Shown in pieces: positions 45,740 to 57,279 of a stretch of DNA of 64,000 bases. Both the position numbers and the translations under genes were made by a program. Position 1 is the stretch's first letter; each line of letters opens with the position of its first letter. The stretch spans positions 45,525,763-45,589,762 of the forward strand of contig OW679202.1 in the NCBI GenBank assembly GCA_940337035.1, given 5' to 3'. Source of the stretch: Agriotes lineatus. Its lineage: Eukaryota; Arthropoda; Insecta; Coleoptera; Elateridae. The notes beneath the pieces were generated by a model. The model ran no database searches. It saw nothing but the letters and a program-made list of their open reading frames with translations, and was not told the DNA's origin.

Positions 45740-46790
45740 ACGAGGCTATGTTTTATCGCACATTACTGTGCCCAAAATAAGATTATTTCACTCACTTATA
45801 AGGTATCCTATACGCTTGCTATCTATATTTTACAAGCTTCTTACTAAGATAGTAACGGCACGATTGAGCAGCAAGTTGGATAAATACCAAACCGTAAAAC
45901 AAACTATATCTCGCATGGAATACAGCACAGTCGACCATTTACAGGTCACGCGATTACTGATGAAGAAACGGGGTGAGTGCAGCACACCTTGAACCTAGCT
46001 TTTATGGATTATTATTATAAAGCATTCCTCTCGATACGTGCAATCAATAGAACGAAAATATATTTCAAGTACTCATATCCCATCCAGCACGTTTACGAAC
46101 AAAATTCAACAGAGATTTCCGGCAAGGAGATACTATCTCACCAAATCTCTTCACGCTTACCGTTTAGAATACTTTTAAGAGCTTGTAATAGAATTGAATA
46201 GGAGTGATGCGAAAGATCTGAAAGCATTATGAGAGAACTATACAAAATATTAAAAACAGTAAAGTTGAAGACGATTTCTCAGAAAACAAAGATCATAAGT
46301 CTACAAAACAATCAAGTTACCATCGACAACGACACATTGGAAACCGTGCACGAATGGAAAACTAAACTGCATTTTGAGCAACCCTCATGCTGCATACAAT
46401 GACCTACACCATAGAAACCGCTACATTAACAAAGAAGAGCGGCAATGAAGAGCTCATGCTGAGCATTAGCGTAAGAGACAGATTACCAAATAAAATTGTA
46501 CGAAGAAAAATCCATGTAACGGATGTGGCAAAACGAATTGCTGCAGTAAAATGGAGATGGGCAGGTCACCTAGGTGGACCAGCACAAATAGATGAACCAA
46601 GAAGAGCCTACACTGGAGACACAGGACAGGCCCGAAGAATATGGGAAGGCTATCTATGAGGTGGCACCATAACATTTCAAAGATATCTGGCAGAAATTGA
46701 CTGCGGAAGACCATTCATAGAGTGCTATGGACACATATGGAAGAGGTCTATGTTCAGGAGTGACACGCCGAAGAAGAAGAAGAAGACCCA
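45740..46790 (+). pseudogene. RTE-type LINE remnant, 5'-truncated
   Basis: The plus strand gives the RT blocks RLLSIFYKLLTKIVTARLSS, EYSTVDHLQVTRLLMKK, a damaged DYYYKAF box, QHVYEQNS, a GDTISPNLFTL segment out of frame, and then the C-terminus LMLSISVRDRLPNKIVRRKI and AAVKWRWAGHLGG. The 3' tail is GAAGAAGAAGAAGACC. The ADD region is lost or unrecognisable. It is a different subfamily from RTE-1. Confidence 0.75.
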
Positions 46791-46929
46791 TATTCAAATG
46801 CGTTCCGTTAAGCCATTTGCCTGCATCAAAGTTCTTTAGAGAAATGCATTTAGCTTATAACAATGGAACGTTTATATCCACTTATCGATATTTCTTCAAA
46901 TCTTTACATTTCAGGGTCCCTAAATGGTC

Positions 46930-47565
46930 CCTAAATAGGTTTTCTGAATTCCTTTTGTCTGTCTGTCTGTCTCTTGGCGGGATAACGCAAAAGCTATTTG
47001 TTGCTAGCCGATGAAATTTTTCATGCAGATTCTATGTTTACCTGACATGAAACTGAAAGAATTTCCGACAAATGTGTACAGGGTGGAGCCTTAAATAAAT
47101 TAAATTTTGATTATGTTTGCATTAACTGAGAAATAGAAAAAGATAGTAATTTCCACATAGATCAGGCTTTACACTTGACAAAAATGAAACACAACAGATG
47201 CCGGGTAATTGTTGTAAAAAACAAAGATGGGTAAGAATACGCTGTTGAATGTAATGCAGTTGTTGCTCAGCGATATGAGGCAGAGCTCCGTCGCACGACC
47301 CGCGGTCTGCGTAATTCCCGTTTAAAAGCGTTCCATAGGCGCTGAAATTGCACTGAGTTCAATTCCCTTCTGCAATACTTTTTTAATTGCAAATTGATAT
47401 AATTTGCATTATAAAGTGTTTTGTTTTCTTGTTTCAGTAGTATTGGAAACGTTACGATGTTTTTACCACTAGTTGCCCTTGATTTTTCAAAATATTTAGT
47501 ACCATAATTTCCACTTGCGAGGGAAGTTCTGAGGGATGCCCTTTACAGATTTTTTGTATCTGTAA
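46930..47565 (-). repeat. R1 family, copy 3 (inverted)
   Basis: Minus-strand landmarks in order: ACAGATACAAAAAATCTGTA, AGAACTTCCCTCGCAAGTGG, AAAGCCTGATCTATGTGG, AAGGCTCCACCCTGTACACA, TTTCATGTCAGGTAAACATA and a GACAGACAGACA run. It includes both the 5' part shared with 60040-60330 and the 3' part shared with 11360-11950. Confidence 0.6.
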
Positions 47566-48756
47566 TTTTTAATAAAAAAAATGAATTGTACTCTTTGCAA
47601 CAGTTCAGTATCCTTAACTGTGAAGTTTTCCAGCTGAAGAAGAACTGCTACTGCAATTAAAAGTTAGTTATTAGTCCAAAAATTTACTAATGTGTACCTA
47701 TAGCTGGGAAAAATATAAAAGTTATTCAGAAGTTACAGTCTGATCTGTATCGTGACACCCATCTTTCATCCACTAATAATAATAACCACTATCATTGATC
47801 AAAAAATGACTTCTACCAGTATGCCGTGTGATATCGAAAATCATCCAAATCAATGTAAGCGTTCTATTGTTATAAGCAAAATTATATTTTTAAAGCAGAA
47901 AATTGACTCAGCGAATGAATTTGGATATAGGTGTGTTGAATCAAATCATCTTATTTTGGATCCAGAAATCTATAGTTAAACCATCTCCCTATATCTTAGG
48001 GACACCCTGCATACACATAAGGACACTTAATTATTTATTGTCATTTAATTTTGTAACTTCGCTTATATGTTTCATTATTTCGCGTTTTTGGAATAGGAGC
48101 AAGAGCTTCTCTAAATAATTGAAATTGTAAAAGCAAAATCCTACTATTATATCTGTACGGTTGATGTCAATAAATTTTCATTTATGCGACGTCAATGAGA
48201 ACATTACGAAGCAATTAGTTATAAGGTTTATATGATTTATAGTAAAATACACATTATTGTATCAGTCGAATATGAAAGAAAAAGTCAGTTAGGTACATGT
48301 GAACAAAAATTTATTACTTCCTAAACATTAATCCTTATAGTATGTCATTCTCATTTTACAAATTTCCTACGGTATAGCTCTAATAGTCGATATTAAGTCA
48401 GGACAAGCCCATTACAAATTTATTTTTGTGAAGCGTTAACATGTAATACTACATCACATAAAATTGCAAATTAATCAGGGAAACTATGTAGTTCCCTTTG
48501 AAATTATACAAGAACAATAATAAATTCTGTTATTGATGTATTACTGAAACCGTAAACTATGTTCTATATACTAGTAAAATAATTTACTTATGCTTTGTAT
48601 AGTTTTTCAACCCATTTTCATTTATACGGAAAATTGAAAAGTATGTCAGTTATTTTTGCGCGCGTTTGCATGTGACCGGTTAAAACTATTCCATAACGAA
48701 AAGCACAGTTTTATTCACAACTATGTAACTATGCTAAGTACGTCAAAATCTGAACT
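47566..48756. other. No gene recognised
   Basis: AT-rich; the short open stretches at 47752-48118 have no motif. Confidence 0.35.
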
Positions 48757-49038
48757 ATGAACTGCACCGTGAATCGATTTCAACTATTCATTAAAGCATC
48801 TCTCATTCCACTGCAAAAATACCAAAACGAGTTTTTACAGTTCCGTGTTGCTGATTCGGAAACGTTTCTAAAACTTCACTTGAATGCTTTTAATGAAATG
48901 CAACCTCCTCTACAGGTGAAGCATTTGCATCGTCGGTATTATATTAAAAATAAATGCTTTTTGGAGGCAGACTTAATAGAAACTGATTGTGTTTCTACTC
49001 GAAACATTCACAATGTTTCTGCGCTTCTAATTCGATAT
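48757..49038 (+). other. Unrecognised open stretch cut by a fold-back element
   Basis: An open frame starting at an ATG gives NRFQLFIKASLIPLQKYQNE, then LKLHLNAFNEMQPPLQVKHL and CFLEADLIETDCVSTRNI, and runs into the fold-back element at 49039. I do not recognise it. It could be an old transposon protein or chance; nothing beyond the open frame supports a gene. Confidence 0.2.
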
Positions 49039-50908
49039 GTACCGGGTGGCCAATTAAGAAGGGCACTCGGCCCTATCTCGAAAAGTAATTGTCGTAAAGA
49101 CTTGGGGTAAAAAAATTTATGACTAAAGCGGCCAAGAGAAAATGCTGGAAATTATTTTTAAGTTTCCAGAATGGCCGCCAGGGGGCGTAATCGCATTCTT
49201 GAATTTTAAATCCCGTTTTTTGAGAAATGTTCTTATATTACAGATAGCTAAAATGGACACCGTTTTAAAGCTGAGATAAATTCGATTCTTTTTTGTTAAA
49301 TGCTTTTTGCTCTATCTCTTAAGGGAAAGTGGTGGGGGGTGTCCGAACATTTTCGGAAAGAAATGTCAATAACTTCAAAATGGCTGAACGGATTTTGTCA
49401 AACTTGGAGTCGTTAAAAAGGGATTTTCTTAGGCTATCAACGTCGCTTGGAGCGGATTGATTTAGATTGCTTGTGTCGCCGCTAGAGGGCGTTTTGCGAC
49501 AACAATACAAATGAAATGGATTTTCTCAAAAAAATTAAATGCATCGATATCACTTTTATTGCAACAGAAGATAGCCAAATAGGGGTCTAACACGCTAGTG
49601 AAAACCGCATTTCGATATTTCTTTCCTAACCTAAAATATCAGTAGAAGAAATTAAAACTCGAAATAATGTCGCATCTTTGGGAATATTTTCAGTATACCT
49701 GCCATTATTAAATTCTAATTATCGTTCTTTTAGCAAAATATATATAAATTTACAGTTAAAATACGAACATTATATTTAAAATGTCAATAATAATTAATAC
49801 TCATTCAATATGATTGAATATTGCCTTTCTGTCCACACGAAAAACTTTGACAGTTGATTGGCGCCTATCAGGATACTCCATCGCATAGATTCTAACAGAA
49901 ACAGTTGCGTTTTCATTGTTTTGAAAATAAACACGAAACATCAAACACTTCTACAGGTGGAAAAGGCATTTTTTACAAATAAGGCCATCAAAATGCACTA
50001 TAAATAGCTGCAATCTTAATATGATTGGCACTTAAACACCACCATTATAATTTTTGCTATTTTGTTTTCCAAAGCACACTTGCATTTTAAAAATTTCGAA
50101 TTTCGTGTGGACAGAAGGGCAATATTCAATCATAGTGAATGAGTATTAATTATTATTGACATTTTAAATATAATGTTGGTATTTTAACAGTAAACTTATA
50201 TACCTATATTTTGCCAAAAGAACGATAATTAGGTTTTAATAATGGCAGGTATACTGAAAATATTCCCAAAGATGTGACATTATTTCGAGTTGTAATTTCT
50301 TTTACTGATAGTTTAGGTTAGGAAACAAATATCGAAATGCGGTTTTTACTAGCGTGTTAGACCCTTATTTGGCTACCTTTTGTTGCAATAAAAGTGATAT
50401 CGTTGCATTTAATTTTTTTGAGAAAATCCATTTCATTTGTAGTGTTATCGCAAAACGCCCTCTAGCGGCGACACAAGCAATCTAAATCAATCCGCTCCAA
50501 GCGACGTTGATAGCCTAAGAAAAGCCCTTTTCAACGACTCCAAGTTTGACAAAATCCATTCAGCCACTTTGAAGTTATTGACACTTCTTTCCGAAAATGT
50601 TCGGACACCCCCCACCACTTTCCCTTAAGAGATAGAGCAAAAAGCATTTAACAAAAAAGAATCGAATTTATCTCAGCTTTAAAACGGTGTCCATTTTAGC
50701 TATCTGTAATATAAGAATATTTCTCAAAAAACGAGATTTAAAATTCAAGAATGCGATTGCGCCCTCTGGCGGCCATTCTAGAAACTTAAAAATAATTTCC
50801 AGCATTTTCTCTTGGCCGCTTTAGTGATAATTTTTTTTACCCCAAGTCTGTACGACCATTACTTTTCGAGATACGGCCGAGTGCCCTTCTTAATTGGCCA
50901 CCCGGTAC
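49039..50908. mobile_element. Large fold-back element, about 805-bp inverted arms
   Basis: The left arm 49039-49843 and right arm 50101-50908 are near-identical complements, from GTACCGGGTGGCCAATTAAG at the outside to GTCCACACGAAA at the inside, leaving a loop of about 257 bp. Taking CCGGGTG as the terminus, both sides show TA, suggesting a TA target. Differences between arms are few, so it is young or gene-converted. No transposase is visible. The same CCGGGTG terminus and TA flank occur in the element at 53995-54879. Confidence 0.85.
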
Positions 50909-53330
50909 GTCATAACCACAATTGGTGGCGCTGTTGTTCCAGAAATTGCAAACCATTTTCCTTAATAACAAACAAAGTTGCCATGGTGGAGTTTTATATA
51001 GCATTATCTAAAAAAAAATAATTGAAAAGCTGTCAAAGCAGTATTAGACTTTTTTTATAAATATCAATATTTCCTTTCTATTACTCGTTCGTCTTCTTAC
51101 GGTAACGATTGATACAAAAATATATAGATATAAGCCGCCTCCTAGTTGGTAAGTCTGTAAAAACTAATAAACGTTATTCTGCCTTGTTGGCCTAATGAAC
51201 GTTATCAGGAAATCGCTGTTTCTGCGGGTGAATTTCAGTTCTACTTTTCAGGAAGAGGCAACGGCAAATGTAGAGTAAATGTGTAAACCTGCATTTAGTA
51301 GAAGCATTTCCGATGTGTTTTAGGAATACTATCGAAACTTGTAGGATTGCTAGAATGATCCAAAACCATGCAATTTCAATAAAATAGGGCGGTTAATATA
51401 CACGTAATAATTATTAATAAACAAGATTGTCATGTACGACAGTAAACAAAAAAACCCACTACTTTATGTAGAATTACCTTGCTGGTTGAGTACTGAAGTA
51501 CTAATGAATTTTTCATAATTGACCCTGCGCTACGATTTTAATCTGCTACAGATTTGACTTAAAGCATGGAGTTTTAATATTTTCAATCGCATTTTGTTTT
51601 GGTTAAGAAACTACAGCGTTACCAAGTATTCAGCAAATTACTCAAACTAAGCTTCAACCAAACGTTTAGTTAATTTAAAATATCGCCTTTCGAATTGGAT
51701 ATATTTAGAATTACAGTCACCTGAGACAGACAAATTTACTGTCAAATAATTTAACCTAATCAAACTAAACACATCACACCAATAGTTACGGCGTTATAAA
51801 TAATTTCTCTAATTTAAAGGAGCCACAAAATTATGGCAAAAGGAAGCATCGCTGTCGATATGTAATATTTTACTTGCATGTTATTTATTTTAACAATATT
51901 TCCAATATTTATTAAATATTAAATATAAGAAAATAAATGCCACAACGCAGCAAAATGAAGAAACATAATATAAATTCAAAAAGGAAATAGGAGTAAAAGT
52001 GCCACATAATGTTTAATATTTATAATAACTACAATATTAAGGAATACAACAAAGGATTCAAAAGATAACACACAGCAAATATATAAGGGGCTCAATAAAT
52101 TCAATCATTGGCCAAATAGGTCTTCCTGTGCTGACGTTACGCCGAAGCGCTGCGGCCTTGTTCTTTAGTTGCTATTGGTATAATACGAGTAGCTTGACAC
52201 AAGTAGAACCTCATGTATGCAGGTGATGCATTTTTAATAGAAGACAACCCTACAAAAATGAAATAGCCTCCAAGAACATCGATCAAAGAAATATAAAAAA
52301 ATAAAAGTGTGAAAACGTATGAAACAATCAATAATAAAGTGTAGGATAGCGAGAGGACACACATTTGTGAAGCTAGACGCACCAAGCAATTAAGCATATC
52401 GTCCCCCGCCCTCCGTAACTTTCGGTCGCTCAGGCGGGACGCTTCACCTGCCTGCCTTACTTCGCATCATTCGAGTGTAACTGTTAGTTAAGTAATGCAT
52501 GTTGTGAATTACCGCCAATACACTTATTCTGACTATCGTGAGCGAGCCTTTTCTTTCAGCCTACAAACCTTCAGGTAACCCGAACACCTATTTGAGCTTG
52601 AGAGAAAAATTTGAAATTTTGCAGAAATTATTAGAAAAAAATAATCAGCTACGAAAACCACAGTTCAAACATATTATGAAATGGAAAAAATGCGAAACTA
52701 AAAAAGCTATTAGTAGTTTGGTCTTTGGATAACGCTATGGATCTCATTAAAGTCAGAAGGCTAGAATAATCATTAAAAACGAAATTATTATTATCAAGTA
52801 ATATAAAAATACAATAAATCTGTTCAGATTGATTAGAATATTTACTGGACGGGTCTTCATATGGGCAGCCAACGATAGAGAGTGCAAGAAGGTTATAGAA
52901 GGCGATATTATAATAAAAACAATAAAGAACTATTGTCAAGCACTGGTTGGCTTTTGACAATGCAGTAGTAAACAATATTAAAGAGGACAGCAGTATACCA
53001 GAAATTAAGCTTGTTAGATCTCCTGGTTGCTATGATAGAATTGGTAAGGCAGGACTATGGGCCAAATAAAAGCTGATTTATTACATACTATTTTCGAGCT
53101 GATGTGAAGAGTGAATCAAAGCTATTTTCGTACAAATTCATAAAATAGGTTTACACTGATATGTCATCACTATATAATGATTGAATTACTATGTCATGCG
53201 TGTAACATAATATCCAAATTGTCAACACAAGATATCAGGTGTCTTAGTTTGCAGATACTGCAGGAGTAACCTGATTTTGTTGCAAACAGAAATGTCTGAG
53301 AACACATTTTAAGTTTTCATCAAATATTTG
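50909..53330. other. No clear gene; possible RTE debris
   Basis: Near 52200 the plus strand reads LMYAGDAFLIEDNPTKMK, similar to a reverse transcriptase catalytic-box neighbourhood, which makes the membrane-like 86-codon open stretch on the opposite strand (52137-52397) a shadow. At 52538-52732 a YLSLREKFEILQKLL segment faintly recalls the helix-turn-helix of pogo/CENP-B-type transposases. Neither can be called firmly. Confidence 0.3.
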
Positions 53331-53334
53331 ACAA

Positions 53335-53530
53335 AGTTGGGGAATTTAACGTGTGATATTGATCGTCGTAAAGCGTTCGACAACGTGAAGTGGGATAAGC
53401 TTCAGAAAGTTAAACAAGATATAGTCCTCCCTTCAGACCCATTTGACATAACCCGTTACCTTTCTGTATAGAAGAATTAATTTGATGGGAATATATCAGT
53501 GACGACTAACTACTCTTGAGAATTTAAAGG
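53335..53530 (+). pseudogene. RTE reverse transcriptase scrap
   Basis: CDIDRRKAFDNVKWDKLQKV matches the first catalytic-aspartate block of RTE reverse transcriptases (F-DY-KAFD-V-W--L). It is followed within 40 codons by a stop and then by R1 sequence. Confidence 0.55.
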
Positions 53531-53549
53531 GAACAACGCAGTATTATGA

Positions 53550-54960
53550 TTAACGACAAAAAATCTGTAAAAAGCTTTACCCAGAACTTCCCTCGGCGAC
53601 ATTGTGACATTAAATAATTTTAAAAATCAAATTAAGTTACGAGTAGAAATACCTTCACCTTTCTAATAAATTAAATACATTTTCAAATTACGTTACCGGT
53701 GGTCGAATTCGAACGGCAGGCGGACTGCGTGTGCAGCACCAACGTTTTGTGGGATACTTTAAGAGACTGCGCCACGAAGCACCAACCTTTCGAAAACCTG
53801 CGTCGCAGCTATATTTAGTAACGCGCTAATTTGTGCCTTCTTTTTGTATCGTAAAACATTTATTCTGTATCTATTGGCTCCCATTTTTGGTAAGAGTAAA
53901 GCCTGCACTATGTATAAATTATTACTTGTATCTATTACTAAGTTAAATGAATAATAAAAAAAAATTAATTTTTTTAAGGTGCTCACCCTGTATACCGGGT
54001 GCTGACTTGCGCGACGCACCATAGGAATTTGCATAGTAAATTCTTTATGTTCAATTATTTGCTCCCCTAATTATTTTAGAGCTAAAGTGTAAAGAAATTT
54101 TTTGTAGAGAAAAAAATACTGCATCCATTCATACTGCTGCTAACAATTTTTCATTTTCCAGAACCGAAGGAATGCAAAAAATTAAACTAGCATTTTTACA
54201 AAAATCAGTGATGCCATGGAATTATTGAAACAAGCCAATGCCAACGCAAGTGCGTGCGGGGCGATCATCCAGTCACTGCCGTCAAACGATTGAACGTATT
54301 GTCGTTTTTCTCATTTTGGTGTAAGTTCTGAACCTCATTATTGCACCTACAATTATTTAATAACTTGGCTGTAGTCTTAAACTTAAAATGAATCAGTCTA
54401 TTAATGGTTGTACTGTTTGGAATTTGCCGATACGGATATTTTACAATAAACAAGGAGCTTACCTACTTAACGAACGTTCACCATACTCGTAAAACCATTT
54501 TTGTTATGGACAAGGTCTAGGTACCTTAGAGACATTAAGCCGAACATAATTAATAATGAATTATTATAAACGTCAAACATCAATGACAAACAAACAAACA
54601 GCACATATTGTCGCGCCGCACGCATTTGCGTTGGCATTGGCTTGTTTCAATAATTCCACGGCATCACTGATTTTTGTGAAAATGCTAGTTTGTTTTTTGC
54701 ATTCCTTCGGTTCCGGAAAATAAAAAATTGTTAGCAACAGTATGAATGGATGCAGTATTTTTTTCTCTACAAAAAATATATTTACACTTTAACTCTAAAG
54801 TAATTAGGGGAGCAAATAATTGAACATAAATAATTTACTATGCAAATTCCTATGGTGCGTCGCGCAAGTCAGCACCCGGTATATTTGTTTGCAATTTTTC
54901 GATTCAAGTAATTTCTAAAATTTTTAATCTCTTAAAAATTCTACTTTATTTCAATTCAAG
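53550..54960 (+). repeat. R1 family, copy 4, interrupted by a fold-back element
   Basis: It starts with AAAAATCTGTAAAAAGCTTT, TACCCAGAACTTCCCTCG and GGTGGTCGAATTCGAACGG, continues through CTGTATCTATTGGCTCCCA, GTAAAGCCTGCACTATGT and AAGGTGCTCACCCTGTATA, is cut at 53994 by the fold-back element, and resumes at about 54880 with TATATTTGTTTGCAATTTTT. Confidence 0.65.
53995..54879. mobile_element. Fold-back element with about 270-bp inverted arms
   Basis: The arms 53995-54264 and 54611-54879 begin CCGGGTGCTGACTTGCGCGA and end in the exact complement. TATA lies on both sides (53991-53994 and 54880-54883), consistent with a TA or TATA duplication in the R1 repeat. The centre (54265-54610) has no recognisable protein. 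It shares the CCGGGTG terminus with the larger element at 49039-50908 but not the inner sequence. Confidence 0.85.
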
Positions 54961-55330
54961 GAAGTGTTTTTCTAAGTGATAAAACAGTTCCTAATAGCTG
55001 CAATACTACATAGTACGCTGATGTATTTGAATTCATTATCTCTCAAAACTAATTAGTATGTGTATATCTTGAATATAAAAATTATTTAAATTATTGGAAT
55101 GTAGAACTGTATGGTATTAGTGTAATGTAAATAGAATTGTTACACTTTAGTTGGTGTAAGGTATGTGTAAAAGATAATTTATTTCAGCAGTTTAGTATGA
55201 TTACTATGCTTGGAATAGTTATATCGTAGATTATGTTCTTTTAACTATCTAATGCTATACATTATTCAATAATTCAGCAGGAATTTAAACAGATAAGTCG
55301 ACAATATTCTGAAGTGATACACCTGCTACA

Positions 55331-55373
55331 CCAGTGAGCATTCACCACATATTTTTTCCTGAATGCTCACTGG
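55331..55373. other. Perfect 14-bp stem-loop
   Basis: CCAGTGAGCATTCA (55331-55344) and TGAATGCTCACTGG (55360-55373) flank a 15-base loop. It is not adjacent to any recognised gene or element. It is too short for a convincing pri-miRNA; it may be a relic MITE. Confidence 0.5.
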
Positions 55374-55559
55374 GAGAAGGGTTTACCAGCATCTTTTGAA
55401 CAAATGAAGATATTGTTTTTCTGTTTCCTTACAACTCAAAGAATATACATTTTAATTTGCTTTTTAACTAATTTTTCCCGTTAAAGGGTTAAAATAGACA
55501 CCGTAGTAGAACGCGTTATAGTGATACCAAAGAATTTAACAATAATTGACATATCTTGG

Positions 55560-57265
55560 CAAGGATCGTCTATCAGCAAAATCTTTTCAATAAATTACAT
55601 ATAGAAAAAAATGTATCTGGGAATTAAAGCTCAGATGCAATTAAGAGAACTATAATATCAGTAATAGGAGCGGCAAAGGAAGCTGCTAATAAACAGAGAA
55701 TAAAAACTAATTGGTTAAGCAACAGCACGAAAGGGTTTTTTGAGGAAGGATGTAATTATATAAGACAAACAAGGAACTATGGAAGTTACGGAATTAAACA
55801 AGCCGATTAGAAGCAAAAATAATTAGATGCAAATAACTTGACTTAAATATAATTGAAACGAAGTAAGATGCAAATGCAAAATTATTTCTGCAACAGAAGA
55901 ATTAATACATACCAACAAAGAATCCAACACTAGCAATAGAAGATTTAAAGAAAATCATGAATGTTACTTGCCAGATATCGAAGAGGATGAAACAGAAGAA
56001 CCCTTAAGGAAAATCAAAACCAACAAATCGCCGGGAAAAAACAATGTAATTTATGGGTTGCTATCAAATGAAAACAAAAGCATGGTACAGTCGGTTAAGA
56101 TAGTGCTTAATAAATGCTTGCACCAAGCTCAAGTACCATCAGAATGAAATATAGTAAAGACTCTGCTACTTGTAAAAATGTCCTATAACTCTCTTTTCAC
56201 AACTATACAAACTCTTAACCAAAATTATAATAAGTAGAACTTTGATTGAAAAGGCTAATGGATAAAATCTACCTCTATCCTATATTTGTGGACTTCGAAA
56301 AACCTTTCGATACAATTGAAAGCTGGGCAATTGAAAGAAGACTGCAAAACAGTCGAATTGACTTCAAATATTTAAGGTTGTAAGACAATGTATGTGAAAC
56401 ACTCAGCTCTATTTATTTTACAAAGTGACAAATCTGATTCCTATCAAACGAGTCATAAGGCATGGAAACAGGATGAGCCCAAAACTTTTCAACAGCTTTG
56501 GAAAACCCCTTTCGGAAAATGAAATGGGGAAGCAAAGGAATCTTGACATTTGCACACGATATTGTTTTAATATCCAACCAAACATAAAATTCGTGTTTTA
56601 GGATTTAAGGAAAGAATAGAAAAATATAGGGTTAAAAGCCAATACAGCGAACCAAAATTATGTCAAACACAAACGAATATATAGTGATCACAGTAGAGGA
56701 AAAAATCAATTTAAAAAAGATCAAAGGGAAGAAATCGACAGAAGAGACAGATCAGAACGGGCATTTTATGTATTAAGAAATCAAAGCATCCAGTTAGAAT
56801 TTCAAAGTAAAGTATTTAATCAATCCATTCTCCTTATGCTAATATATGGCGTCAGGCATGGATGCTAACAAGGGAAAAGTAGATCAAGTTATCAAAGTAT
56901 AAAGAGCGATAGAATGTCGAATACTGAGTATTAAACTAACAGACCGAAAGAAAATAGAGTTAGTAAGACAGAACACCAAAGTAGTACACGAAGCAAGATA
57001 TATAGTCCCACACAAATGGATGTTGTGTGGCCACACCGTCAAGAAAACTGACGACAGATGGAACAACAAAGACCTTTTTTGAATACCATGGAAAGCTAGA
57101 CGAAGTAGAGGACCATTAAAACACAAATTGGCAGATGGCATCAAAAGATCTGTAGAACTAGGATGAAAGAATAACATATAAAGCCATGAAAGTTGGAGAC
57201 GAATGGAAGAGGCCATTGTCCAAGAATAGACCAATGAGGGTATAAGAAAAGAAGAAGAAGAAGGT
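55560..57265 (+). pseudogene. Degenerate RTE-type LINE
   Basis: The plus strand keeps EEPLRKIKTNKSPGKNNVIY (pre-RT block), a MSPKLFNSFGKPL segment (equivalent of SP-LFN), ANTANQNYVKHKRIY, KEIDRRDRSERAFYVLRNQ-like pieces, FQSKVFNQSILLMLIYGVRH (the thumb, usually LTYG-E-W) and a WPHRQEN remnant of the G-H--R motif, ending with AAAAGAAGAAGAAGAAGG at about 57246-57263. Stops are frequent and the catalytic ADD box is not recognisable. Minus-strand open stretches here are shadows. Confidence 0.65.
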
Positions 57266-57279
57266 GTAAGTTTCATGGT

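Noticed and set aside
52137..52397. 86-codon minus-strand frame with transmembrane-like segments, possibly a gustatory receptor
   Set aside because: The opposite strand carries a plausible reverse transcriptase box (LMYAGDAFLIED), so this is more likely a shadow; there is no receptor signature.
55331..55373. microRNA precursor
   Set aside because: The stem is only 14 bp; a pri-miRNA needs a much longer imperfect duplex.
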